Origin: Winogradskyella sp. PG-2
GTDB lineage: Bacteria; Bacteroidota; Bacteroidia; Flavobacteriales; Flavobacteriaceae
DNA length: 64,000 nucleotides
NCBI RefSeq assembly: GCF_000828715.1
Contig: NZ_AP014583.1
Location: 3,594,001 to 3,658,000, forward strand
Direction: 5' to 3'
Position numbers and translations under genes: made by a program. This document shows positions 25,338 through 33,656 of this stretch, piece by piece. The notes under the pieces are model-generated. The model did no database searches. It worked only from the letters and a program-made list of their open reading frames with translations, and had not been told where the DNA came from. Position 1 is the first letter of the stretch. Each line of letters opens with the position of its first letter.

Positions 25338-26186
25338 ATGAAATTACTATTATTACTCTTTTTTAGCGCAAATTTGTTCGCGAGTCCTGTATCAAAAGAC
25401 ATCGCAAAAGCCTCAAAACAGGAGACTGCTAAAATTACAACTGAATCGAAGTCAGCAGGAATCTGGCATGACTTAATTACGCCAGATCTCGAAGCATCAA
25501 AAGCCTTTTATGGTGATCTTTTAGGATGGACCTTTTCAGACACTAACTTTAAAGGATTGCGTTATACTATTATTTATAACGGAGGAAATGTCATTGGAGG
25601 TATGATTGAAATTAAATCCGCTAAAAATGCGACGTGGATCAGTGCTCTACCGCTTGATAATACTACTCTAAGTACAAGAATAAAAGCAGTTATCGCCTCT
25701 GGCGCTAAAGCCATACTCCCTCCTATAAAACTTCCTGGGCGAGGTAAGCAAGTAGTTTTCGAAGGACCTTCGGGTGAAGAATTTTCTTTAATTTCTGAGA
25801 ACGAGTTTACAGTACAATTAGACGATTCTTCTAAAAATGGAAATTGGATTGGGATGGAATTATGGGCAGATAATCCTGCACAAGCCTCTACATTTTATGA
25901 CAATGCCTTTGGTGTTTCAACAACAAAGAGTACTTACGACAACAAACCGTACTGGACGTTTAATGCAGATGATAAAATTGTCGCAGGAATGTTACAGAAC
26001 CCTATAACCAATCAAGGGTCACAGTGGGTACCGTATATTCAGCAAAACGACATTAGCGCTATGCTGCCTGCATTAAAGAAGTCAGGAGCTAATATCCTAA
26101 TGAACCCTAATAAAAACATCAGAGATGGAAAAATTGGTATCTTTCAAGATCCTCAAGGTGCCATATTCGCTGTACAAACACTTTAA
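25338..26186 (+). CDS. Exported VOC (glyoxalase/dioxygenase-fold) protein
   Basis: The 282-residue protein from ATG 25338 has a signal peptide (MKLLLLLFFSANLFASP) and two VOC modules: about 40-150 (GIWHDLITPDLEASKAFYGD) and 165-280 (WIGMELWADNPAQASTFYD, FQDPQGAIFAVQTL). The frame stays open back to 25185, but that would overlap the barrel gene and lose the signal peptide. VOC proteins of the CFP32 type bind small molecules or metals. Export to the periplasm is unusual for them. Ligand unknown. Confidence 0.85.
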   Translation: MKLLLLLFFSANLFASPVSKDIAKASKQETAKITTESKSAGIWHDLITPDLEASKAFYGDLLGWTFSDTNFKGLRYTIIYNGGNVIGGMIEIKSAKNATWISALPLDNTTLSTRIKAVIASGAKAILPPIKLPGRGKQVVFEGPSGEEFSLISENEFTVQLDDSSKNGNWIGMELWADNPAQASTFYDNAFGVSTTKSTYDNKPYWTFNADDKIVAGMLQNPITNQGSQWVPYIQQNDISAMLPALKKSGANILMNPNKNIRDGKIGIFQDPQGAIFAVQTL

Positions 26187-26226
26187 TACTTATTCAAATC
26201 ACTCAATTAAAAATAGTTAATACATC

Positions 26227-26409
26227 ATGAAAATAGTAAAAAAATGCCTTCTCGTATGTCTTATAATCTTAGGGTCTGAAATGTTATCTAGCTGTGGTAA
26301 CGCAAGATGGGGAACCAATGCTGGTGTCAGTATGACTTGGGGTCCTAATGGTCCTCGTGTACGACCACACGTGGATGTTGATCTCTTTAACGGTGGTAGA
26401 ATACGATAA
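26227..26409 (+). CDS. Small lipoprotein
   Basis: The 60-residue protein has a clear lipobox (EMLSSC, Cys23) and a glycine/asparagine/arginine-rich mature part (GNARWGTNAGVSMTWGPNG, VDVDLFNGGRIR). I know no function. It lies in the envelope gene run, 40 bases after the VOC gene. Confidence 0.7.
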   Translation: MKIVKKCLLVCLIILGSEMLSSCGNARWGTNAGVSMTWGPNGPRVRPHVDVDLFNGGRIR

Positions 26410-26501
26410 GTAGAACTCGCGAAAAGTTAATAATTTATTAAATCAAATATTATGAATTTTAAAAAGTAAAAAAAGTAGTAGCTATAGCCTTTGCACTACA
26501 A

Positions 26502-27545
26502 ATGATTTTTATGCCAACGTCTTTTGGCTGTACAGGAATTGTTGTTAAAACACAAAACGGAGTCACAATCCCAGCAAGAACAATGGAGTTTGGATTTGAC
26601 GTTCGCTCTAAATTATTAGTCATTTCAAAAGGAACGACGATAAAATTTCTGAGTTCGATTGATGGTAAAGATGGGTATACTATGAAAACCAAATATGGTT
26701 TTGCGGGTATGAATGCTGTAGAAAAGAATATTGTAGTTGATGGTGTAAATGAAGCAGGACTTTACTTAGGCTGTTTTTATTTTGCTGGATTTGCGAACTA
26801 TGAAAAACTAACTCCGAAAAACCAGTCTACAGCAGTGTCTATCGAAGAATTAGGAAATTATGTGCTTGGAAGTTTCGCAACTGTAGATGAAGTTATAGAA
26901 GGACTTCAAGATATAACGCTTGTAGGGTCATTCATCGAAGATATTCAAGGTGAAGCGCCATTTCATTATGCAGTTACTGATAAAACGGGTCGTTCTGTGG
27001 TTATTGAATATACGAAAGATGGACTACAAGTATACGAAAACACGGTAAATGTAGTCTGCAACAACCCAACTTATGATTGGCATTTAACCAATTTAAGAAA
27101 CTACGTGAATTTAGCGCCAAATAACGCTAAAGGATTTACTTTGAATGGAGAAAACTATACCCCGCTTGGTGAAGGCACAGGTATGCTTGGCTTACCAGGA
27201 GACTACACCTCTCCTTCTCGATTTGTAAGAGCAACTGCTTTTATTAATACAACACTTCCAAGCAAGAATATAGAAGAAGGCATATTTCGTGCTTTCCATA
27301 CATTAAACGCTTTCGATATTCCAAAAGGCGCAGTAAGGCAACCTACCCCAACTGGCGTCCATACAGATTACACCGTTTGGACATCGGCTGTGGATACCAA
27401 AAATTCAGTGTACTATTATAAAACGTATAAAAACCAAAATGTAAAGAAATTGGTGTTAAAAGATATCTTAGATCAAGCTAATGGCCAAATGTTAGTGATA
27501 GAGTCAGAGACACCAAGAATCTACGAAAACGTTGTTAAAGGCTAA
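26502..27545 (+). CDS. Choloylglycine hydrolase-type N-terminal-nucleophile amide hydrolase, signal peptide frameshifted
   Basis: The protein fits the linear-amide C-N hydrolase (CBAH) family: nucleophile Cys in FGCTGIVVKTQNGVTIPARTMEFG, later DKTGRSVVIEYTKDG, VVCNNPTYDWHLTNLRNY, GLPGDYTSPSRFVRATAF. Such enzymes cut amide bonds in bile salts, penicillin V, N-acyl homoserine lactones or N-acyl ethanolamines. From ATG 26502 the leader is only nine residues. ATG 26452 (MNFKK) hits TAA, but one extra A in the A5 run at 26461-26465 gives VKKVVAIAFALQMIFMPTSFG before the Cys. That would be a full signal peptide whose cleavage exposes the nucleophile. It is therefore likely secreted, with a frameshift or base-call error. 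Confidence 0.82.
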   Translation: MIFMPTSFGCTGIVVKTQNGVTIPARTMEFGFDVRSKLLVISKGTTIKFLSSIDGKDGYTMKTKYGFAGMNAVEKNIVVDGVNEAGLYLGCFYFAGFANYEKLTPKNQSTAVSIEELGNYVLGSFATVDEVIEGLQDITLVGSFIEDIQGEAPFHYAVTDKTGRSVVIEYTKDGLQVYENTVNVVCNNPTYDWHLTNLRNYVNLAPNNAKGFTLNGENYTPLGEGTGMLGLPGDYTSPSRFVRATAFINTTLPSKNIEEGIFRAFHTLNAFDIPKGAVRQPTPTGVHTDYTVWTSAVDTKNSVYYYKTYKNQNVKKLVLKDILDQANGQMLVIESETPRIYENVVKG

Positions 27546-27551
27546 TAAATA

Positions 27552-29321
27552 ATGAATAAGTTTTTAGTTATAATCATTCTAATTTTGTCTATAGTCTTGG
27601 GATGTAAGGAAAACACAAAGAGTTCTGAACCTGATGAATCCCAAACTAAAACAAAATTGTCAACACAACAAACGATTTATTTTGGTGGGGATATCATAAC
27701 CATGGATGGTAAAGTATTGGAACTTGCAGAAGCTGTAGTGGCGCAAAATGATGAAATTGTATATGTGGGATCCCTCGCTGAGGCTAAAACAGAATTTCCA
27801 AAGGCAACAGAACACAATCTCAAGGGCAACACCCTAATGCCTGGTTTGGTAGAGCCTCACGTACATCCTTCATTAGCAGCTACGATGCTACCTAATGAGA
27901 TTATAGCGCCATATGACTGGGTACTGCCAAACGGAACCAAAAAAGGGGTCACAGGACATGATGCCTACATGGAACGTATTACAAACTCCATTAATGAGAA
28001 TGCAAAAGAAGGTGAAATGTATTTTATTTGGGGATATCATCAGTTATGGCATGGCGAATTATCACGAGATATGATCAATACCATAACTAAAGACAAGCCG
28101 GTTGGGATTATCCACCGCTCGTTTCATGAAATTTATCTTAATGATGCCGCAATTGCCTTGTTAGGTATTACAGAAGCCGACTTTAAGGGGAATCCTCAAG
28201 TAGAATGGGAAAAAGGTCATTTTTACGAAGGTGGCTGGTTAGCATTGGTTCCCAAAATGGCCACAATCATGCTTGAGCCTACACGTTACATGAAAGGTCT
28301 AGGCATGATGACCCAATTAATCCAACAAAATGGAATTACTACTGTCGCTGAACCTGGTTTCCCAAGTTCTGATTTCGATGGTGAGTTAACGCTTCTCAAA
28401 AAGGAAATGTCAAAAGAACCACCATATGACGTGTATCTCATTCCAAGTGGTACGCAATTATTTGGAATGAAAGGCGGTAATAAAGAGGCTATGGCTTTTA
28501 TGGAAACTTTAGAAAGTGCCTACAGCACAGACAATATCCATTTTTTACCCAAACAAGTGAAATTGTTTTCTGATGGAGCAATTTATAGCCAAGCCATGCA
28601 AATGAAAGAGAATTATGACGATGGACATAATGGTGAATGGATGACCCCATTAGATTTGTTCCAAGAACAAATAAGCATGTACTGGAACAATGGTTATAAA
28701 ATTCACGTACATTCTAACGGTGATAAAGGCATTCAACAGGTCTTAGACTATTTAGTTGAAGATCAAAAAAGAAAACCGAGAAAGAATCATCGGTTTACCC
28801 TACACCACATGGGTTACTTTACAGACGATATGGCCGCACAAATTGCAGAAATGGGCATTGAAGGTTCTGTAAACCCCTATTACTTATGGGCTTTAGCCGA
28901 TAAGTACAGTGAAGTGGGCTTAGGAAAAGACCGAGGAGAGAACTTAGTACGCATAAATAGTTTAGTGAAGCGTGATGTGCCAGTATCATTTCACTCTGAC
29001 TTTTCTATGGCGCCTATGGAGCCATTAACACTTGCTTGGACCGCTGTAAACCGAGTAACCTCTCAAAACAATGCGTTTTCTCAAGACCAACGTATTTCAG
29101 TCTATGATGCAATGCGTGCCATAACTATAGATGCGGCACGTACGCTTAATTTAGAAAAGCAAATCGGTTCTATAGCTGAAGGGAAACGCGCTAATTTTGT
29201 GATTTTAGATAAAAGTCCTTTTACAATAGACCCTATGGAAATTAAAGATATAAAAGTGTTAGCAACAATTTTTGAAGGTCGCTTTAATATCATTAAATCG
29301 AATAACCTTAGAGCGAGATAA
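27552..29321 (+). CDS. YtcJ-type amidohydrolase lipoprotein, copy 1
   Basis: The 589-residue protein has a lipobox (IVLGC). Its amidohydrolase-3/YtcJ body has the metal site LMPGLVEPHVHPS (usual GxxDxHxH shows E for D), KLFSDGAIYSQ, HVHSNGDKGIQQVLD, HHMGYF, SFHSDFSMAP and the late ANFVILDKSPF. These zinc enzymes hydrolyse N-formyl, N-acyl or imide compounds, or isomerise exocyclic bonds; substrates are rarely known. It lies 6 bases after the Ntn hydrolase, which suggests a joint task on amides at the cell surface or in the periplasm. Confidence 0.87.
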   Translation: MNKFLVIIILILSIVLGCKENTKSSEPDESQTKTKLSTQQTIYFGGDIITMDGKVLELAEAVVAQNDEIVYVGSLAEAKTEFPKATEHNLKGNTLMPGLVEPHVHPSLAATMLPNEIIAPYDWVLPNGTKKGVTGHDAYMERITNSINENAKEGEMYFIWGYHQLWHGELSRDMINTITKDKPVGIIHRSFHEIYLNDAAIALLGITEADFKGNPQVEWEKGHFYEGGWLALVPKMATIMLEPTRYMKGLGMMTQLIQQNGITTVAEPGFPSSDFDGELTLLKKEMSKEPPYDVYLIPSGTQLFGMKGGNKEAMAFMETLESAYSTDNIHFLPKQVKLFSDGAIYSQAMQMKENYDDGHNGEWMTPLDLFQEQISMYWNNGYKIHVHSNGDKGIQQVLDYLVEDQKRKPRKNHRFTLHHMGYFTDDMAAQIAEMGIEGSVNPYYLWALADKYSEVGLGKDRGENLVRINSLVKRDVPVSFHSDFSMAPMEPLTLAWTAVNRVTSQNNAFSQDQRISVYDAMRAITIDAARTLNLEKQIGSIAEGKRANFVILDKSPFTIDPMEIKDIKVLATIFEGRFNIIKSNNLRAR

Positions 29322-29420
29322 ATAATTTAACAAGTGCAAATAATAAAACTTATTTGTTGATGTAAAAACCATTAAAAATTCAACCTAACAATATTAAATT
29401 TTATATAAATACAGATAAAA

Positions 29421-31175
29421 ATGAAAAAAATGAAAGACTTATCCACATTAGTACTGCTGTTGGCTGTGCTATTTATAGGCTGTAAGGACAACTCAAAAAC
29501 ATCTTCAGAAGATGGAACATCTGCCGTTGCCGAACCCTACAAATTACAACAAACTGTCTACTATGGTGGTGATATTGTCACTATGGCTGGAGAGACGCCA
29601 AACTATGTAGAAGCAGTTGTACAACGCGAAGGCCAAATTATTTTTACGGGGTCTAAAGCCGATGCTATGGCGCGTTTCGAGGGTAAAGCAGACTTAGTCG
29701 ATTTAGAAGGCAAAACGATGCTTCCTGGATTTATAGATGGCCATGGTCACGTTTTTAATGTAGGCTTACAGGCTGTTTCTGCCAACCTTTTACCGGCGCC
29801 AGATGGTGACGCAAACAGTGTTGAAGCCTTACAAAAAATTCTCAAAAAATGGATTTCTGAAAATGAAAACTTTATTAAGACTACCGGTTGGGTTATTGGA
29901 TTTGGATATGACGATTCACAACTGGACCGCTACCCTACCAAAGAAGATTTAGATGCTATTTCTACGGAAGTCCCAATCATTATTATACACCAATCGGGTC
30001 ACCTTTCCGTTGTAAATTCAAAAGGACTTGAAATGGTAAAATATAATGCTGAGACTAAAGATCCCAAAGGCGGTAAAATAAGACGTGTTGATGGAAGTAA
30101 TGAGCCTAATGGTGTCTTAGAAGAAGTTGCTCACTTTATGGTATTACTTACTGGTGTGCTACCTAATATGACCCCAGAATTGCAAGACGATATGCTTGTT
30201 AAAGGTCAAAATCTCTATGCTTCATTTGGATATACTACTGCTCAAGAAGGTCGTAGTACACCAGATGGTTCCGCTACTATGGAACGTGCGGCAGAAAAAG
30301 ACGCCTTAATACTAGATGTTGTCTCGTACGTAGATATACTAAGTAATAGAAAGGGTGCAGATTCTAAATACAAAGGAAAAACGTATACCAATAAATACAG
30401 AGTGGGTGGTGTTAAATTGAACCTTGATGGCTCACCACAAGGAAAAACCGCCTGGTTATCTCACCCTTACCACATTGTACCTAGTGGAGAACCAAAAGAT
30501 TACCACGGGTATGAAAGTATGACCGATGAGGAAGCCTACAAACATGTTGCTGACGCTTATGAGAACAACTTGCAAATTATGTCACATTGCAACGGGGACT
30601 CCGCTATTGACCAATACATTAAAGCCGTTAAAAAAGCAAATGCCGAATTTGGTAATGATGATCGTAGAACTATAATCATACACGCACAAACCGCTAGAGA
30701 AGACCAATTAGATAGTTTTGTAGAAGAAAAAATATGGCCTTCATTTTTCCCGATGCATACCTTTTACTGGGGTGATTATCACGTAAATTCAGTATTAGGA
30801 AAAGAACGTGCTTACAAAATATCGCCTACAAATACGGCATTGAAAAAAGGACTTAAATTTACAAGTCATCACGATGCACCTGTTGCTTTACCAAGTTCTA
30901 TTCGCGTACTATCTGCAACAGTAACAAGAATGTCTCGTAGTGGCGCCGTTATAGGTCCAGAAGAGCGCGTTACCACATATCAAGGGCTTAAGGCACTTAC
31001 AGATTGGGCAGCTTACCAACATTTTGAAGAAGCTACCAAAGGCACCATAGAGAAAGGGAAAGTTGCTGATTTTGTGATTTTAGACAAAAATCCGCTAAAA
31101 ATTGATCCTTTAGAATTAGAAAACCTTAACGTTGTTGCTACCTATAAAGGGGGTAAAGCCATTTACAATAAATAA
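29421..31175 (+). CDS. YtcJ-type amidohydrolase lipoprotein, copy 2
   Basis: The 584-residue protein has a lipobox (LFIGC). The same family motifs appear as in the neighbour, but the first metal site is standard: MLPGFIDGHGHVFN, KLNLDGSPQGKTAWL, MSHCNGDSAIDQYI, IIHAQTAREDQ, TSHHDAPVALP and ADFVILDKNPL. The two copies are clearly paralogous but far diverged, so they probably have different substrates. A 99-base gap separates them. A hairpin at 31182-31214 follows. Confidence 0.88.
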   Translation: MKKMKDLSTLVLLLAVLFIGCKDNSKTSSEDGTSAVAEPYKLQQTVYYGGDIVTMAGETPNYVEAVVQREGQIIFTGSKADAMARFEGKADLVDLEGKTMLPGFIDGHGHVFNVGLQAVSANLLPAPDGDANSVEALQKILKKWISENENFIKTTGWVIGFGYDDSQLDRYPTKEDLDAISTEVPIIIIHQSGHLSVVNSKGLEMVKYNAETKDPKGGKIRRVDGSNEPNGVLEEVAHFMVLLTGVLPNMTPELQDDMLVKGQNLYASFGYTTAQEGRSTPDGSATMERAAEKDALILDVVSYVDILSNRKGADSKYKGKTYTNKYRVGGVKLNLDGSPQGKTAWLSHPYHIVPSGEPKDYHGYESMTDEEAYKHVADAYENNLQIMSHCNGDSAIDQYIKAVKKANAEFGNDDRRTIIIHAQTAREDQLDSFVEEKIWPSFFPMHTFYWGDYHVNSVLGKERAYKISPTNTALKKGLKFTSHHDAPVALPSSIRVLSATVTRMSRSGAVIGPEERVTTYQGLKALTDWAAYQHFEEATKGTIEKGKVADFVILDKNPLKIDPLELENLNVVATYKGGKAIYNK

Positions 31176-31181
31176 TAAAAC

Positions 31182-31214
31182 GAGGCTTACTTTTTAAATA
31201 AAAAAGTAAGCCTC
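31182..31214 (+). promoter_or_regulatory. Long perfect hairpin between amidohydrolase 2 and the next gene
   Basis: The arms GAGGCTTACTTTTT (31182-31195) and AAAAAGTAAGCCTC (31201-31214) form a 14-bp stem with a 5-base loop. No T run follows on the plus strand, and the next ATG is only 10 bases away. It may therefore stabilise the upstream mRNA 3' end or hide the next start, rather than act as a classic terminator. Confidence 0.6.
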
Positions 31215-31223
31215 TACAATACC

Positions 31224-31697
31224 ATGTCAGAGAACATTCAACAATTAAGTAAACAAAAAGTATCCTATCCCAGTGCTCAAGCGGACATTATGGTTGATGA
31301 CGTCTTTATTGACGATTTATCTCTACAACACACGTTAAAAACAAATTATACCGACTTGTTTGCTCAAGGGCGTTTTAAAGAATTTTTCATGCTCTACTTA
31401 GGGAGAACACTTAAAGATCTCTATCATAGTAAAAACGAATACTTAAATTCAGCATTGCCCAACGACGGCGAAACACATATTGCCCCATTATATGGTTGTT
31501 CAGACTCCTGCTGCGTTTACCTCTATGTTAAGGTCGCAAGACAACAATCACTAATTCACTGGGAGCAGATTGGACGTAATGCGGCATTTTTAAGCCCATC
31601 AAAAGCAACAAATATTGAATGGATTCCAGATTTCCAACCCATCACATTTGATTTCGATAACTATCAACAAATCTCAAACATTTTAAATCATGATTAA
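31224..31697 (+). CDS. Hypothetical protein with GCSDSCC motif
   Basis: The 157-residue protein has no signal peptide or membrane segment. Notable is LYGCSDSCCVYLYVKV in the middle (about 91-106), where three cysteines could bind metal. A tryptophan/aspartate-rich end follows (IEWIPDFQPITFDFDNY). I do not recognise the family. It overlaps the cystatin-like gene by 8 bases, so both are translated together. Confidence 0.65.
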   Translation: MSENIQQLSKQKVSYPSAQADIMVDDVFIDDLSLQHTLKTNYTDLFAQGRFKEFFMLYLGRTLKDLYHSKNEYLNSALPNDGETHIAPLYGCSDSCCVYLYVKVARQQSLIHWEQIGRNAAFLSPSKATNIEWIPDFQPITFDFDNYQQISNILNHD

Positions 31698-32055
31698 AAA
31701 TATTATTAAAGTATCACTTCTAGCAACTGCCGTATTAGTGTTTGTTAAATGTAAAGAGGATCAAAAAGTAACACCAACAGAGAATACAGAAAAAATAGTG
31801 GAACAAAAACAACATCGCGTGGGTGGATGGCAGTCAATAGACGTCAACGACACCGTAAAAGACTTAGCAAATTTTGTAATAGCTGACAAACAAATCACAA
31901 GTCCATTAAAAAAATTGTCAAATGCCTCAACTCAAATAGTTAGCGGTAAAAACTATAAATTCGATATGTTACTCGAAAACGGAGAACTTTGGACTGCTCA
32001 AGTCTATGTGAATATACAGAAAGAAAAAAGCGTCACTAAGCTAGAAAAAAAATAG
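31690..32055 (+). CDS. Cystatin-like lipoprotein
   Basis: The 121-residue protein has a lipoprotein-type leader (ATAVLVFVKC) and a cystatin domain (about 42-118). The domain shows the N-terminal glycine pair in RVGGWQSIDVND, LANFVIADKQI, the inhibitory loop QIVSG (cystatin QxVxG), NYKFDMLLENGELW and AQVYVNI. Cystatins block papain-like cysteine proteases by inserting the QxVxG loop into the active site. Bacterial cystatins are rare and little studied. This one would be anchored in the envelope, in the same gene run as a cysteine-nucleophile amide hydrolase. Confidence 0.78.
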   Translation: MIKNIIKVSLLATAVLVFVKCKEDQKVTPTENTEKIVEQKQHRVGGWQSIDVNDTVKDLANFVIADKQITSPLKKLSNASTQIVSGKNYKFDMLLENGELWTAQVYVNIQKEKSVTKLEKK

Positions 32056-32082
32056 AGGACTAACTAAAAAAGATATTGTCAA

Positions 32083-32475
32083 ATGAAAACTAAACTAACT
32101 CTCTTATTTACCCTATGTTTGTCGCTTCAAATGATTGCTCAAAATAGTGATTGGAAAGTATTAGGAAAAAAAGATGTTACCTACAAACATGAAGAAGATG
32201 TTGTCAACCTTCGCGGTTCAGAGAAAGATATCAAAAAATTCAAAATTCGATGCACCCAAGGTACCTTGAAATTAAAAAAAGTCGTTGTAATTTATAAAGA
32301 TAAGTCAAGAGACGAAAAAAAACCAAAAGGAACAGGTATTATTAATAAAAATATGAGTTCCTTTACCTTTTCAATTGATAAAAATAAAACACCAGATAAA
32401 ATTGAGTTATCCTATGAAGCCATTGGCAATATGGTACTCACAAAACGAGCGAAAATTGAACTTTTAGGACGTTAA
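32083..32475 (+). CDS. Secreted hypothetical protein, lysine-rich
   Basis: The 130-residue protein has a signal peptide (LLFTLCLSLQMIAQ). The very basic, beta-rich mature part includes DVTYKHEEDVVNLRGSEKD, TLKLKKVVVIYKDKSRDEK and KIELLGR. Proteins with this look (a DUF2541-like fold of short strands) are known in Bacteroidota without function; I am unsure of the assignment. It is co-oriented with the cystatin gene, 27 bases downstream. Confidence 0.65.
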   Translation: MKTKLTLLFTLCLSLQMIAQNSDWKVLGKKDVTYKHEEDVVNLRGSEKDIKKFKIRCTQGTLKLKKVVVIYKDKSRDEKKPKGTGIINKNMSSFTFSIDKNKTPDKIELSYEAIGNMVLTKRAKIELLGR

Positions 32476-32498
32476 TGTCCTACACAAAATCTTAAACT

Positions 32499-33245
32499 AT
32501 GTTAAATAAAACAATTTTATCAAACACTCTATTATTAGTGTGTTTTTTTATGAGCATGACTATGTCTGCTCAAGATACTGATGCGAGTACGGTAGATGCC
32601 TCGAAACCAACCAATTTATATACGCAAGTCAACGCTGCTTTTGAATATCAAGCCCACAAAAATGCATCAGATTTGTACGGTACACGTATAAATGTGCAAT
32701 ACGCCTTTGACCCTGATAATCTATTATTAGTTGAGGTCCCATTTCTGTACAATGAGGCTACCAAAAATTTTGGAATTTCTGATACGCGAGTACGTTATTT
32801 TCATGCGCTAAAAAGAAATATTACTGAGCGTTTAATAGCTATTGCTCCATATGCTGATATAACTATACCAACAGGATCATTTTCTAACGGTCTTGGAGCT
32901 GATGTTTGGTCACTCTCGGCAGGTGTTGTTGCTGGTTATGTAGTATCGCCTAAAATTGCCATGTTTCCAGGAATAGGATACGTACATGTCACTAAACCAA
33001 ATGATTACCCTGGGAATTCTCAAAATGGTATTAATTTACAAACGAATATGAGTGTTAGTTTTACCCAGAGAGCTTTTCTTTTTATTAATCCTATTGTTAC
33101 TTTTTTATCAGATACAATATGGAGTGGTGAGTTCAATTTCAATTACATGATTACTCCTAATAAATTTAAAGTAAACGCGGGGTATTTTCCTAATTTCACC
33201 AACGATATCAATACATTTAGAGTTGGTGCAACACTATTTTTATGA
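32499..33245 (+). CDS. Outer-membrane beta-barrel protein
   Basis: The 248-residue protein has a signal peptide (residues 1-25, SMTMSAQ) followed by regular amphipathic strands (LYTQVNAAFEYQAHKN, RINVQYAFDPDNLLLVEVPF, FNFNYMI) and ends in F-x-VGATLFL, a typical outer-membrane assembly signal. It looks like a transporter or porin-type barrel of 12 or so strands. Its stop overlaps the start of the next gene by 4 bases (ATGA). Confidence 0.78.
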   Translation: MLNKTILSNTLLLVCFFMSMTMSAQDTDASTVDASKPTNLYTQVNAAFEYQAHKNASDLYGTRINVQYAFDPDNLLLVEVPFLYNEATKNFGISDTRVRYFHALKRNITERLIAIAPYADITIPTGSFSNGLGADVWSLSAGVVAGYVVSPKIAMFPGIGYVHVTKPNDYPGNSQNGINLQTNMSVSFTQRAFLFINPIVTFLSDTIWSGEFNFNYMITPNKFKVNAGYFPNFTNDINTFRVGATLFL

Positions 33246-33628
33246 AAGAAAAAACAATTAAAAGTCGGTTAATAACTATTTTATTTCGTTTTCTAATAAT
33301 TAGCGGTATTGTATTTTGTGTCGTACTTTGGATCTGCTCATGGACTTATTCTGAAGGTACTCGTTCTGGAAATCTGATTAAAGTCTCTAAAAAAGGCGTT
33401 GTATTTAAAACTATTGAAGGAGAGTTAAACCTTGGTGGAGTTAGTATCGCCGAAGGCTTAGAAGGAAATATTTGGTCTTTTACAGTTTTAGATGACGAAT
33501 TGACTAATGTCTTTAAGCCCTATGAAGGCAAAAAAGTTAAAGTGCACTATAAGGAGCGATATAAGACAATGCCATGGTTAGGAGATACCAATTATATCGT
33601 TACTGAAATTGAAGAACTCAAGCCATAA
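33242..33628 (+). CDS. Single-pass inner-membrane protein
   Basis: The 128-residue protein has one transmembrane segment (about 14-36) and a small soluble beta domain: SEGTRSGNLIKVSKKGVVF, KTIEGELNLGG and YEGKKVKVHYKERY. Similar proteins in Bacteroidota are often mislabelled '6-phosphogluconate dehydrogenase'; they lack any dehydrogenase fold. Role unknown. It overlaps the barrel gene by 4 bases. Confidence 0.7.
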   Translation: MKEKTIKSRLITILFRFLIISGIVFCVVLWICSWTYSEGTRSGNLIKVSKKGVVFKTIEGELNLGGVSIAEGLEGNIWSFTVLDDELTNVFKPYEGKKVKVHYKERYKTMPWLGDTNYIVTEIEELKP

Positions 33629-33656
33629 ATGAATACTTAAAGGATTCCATTATACT

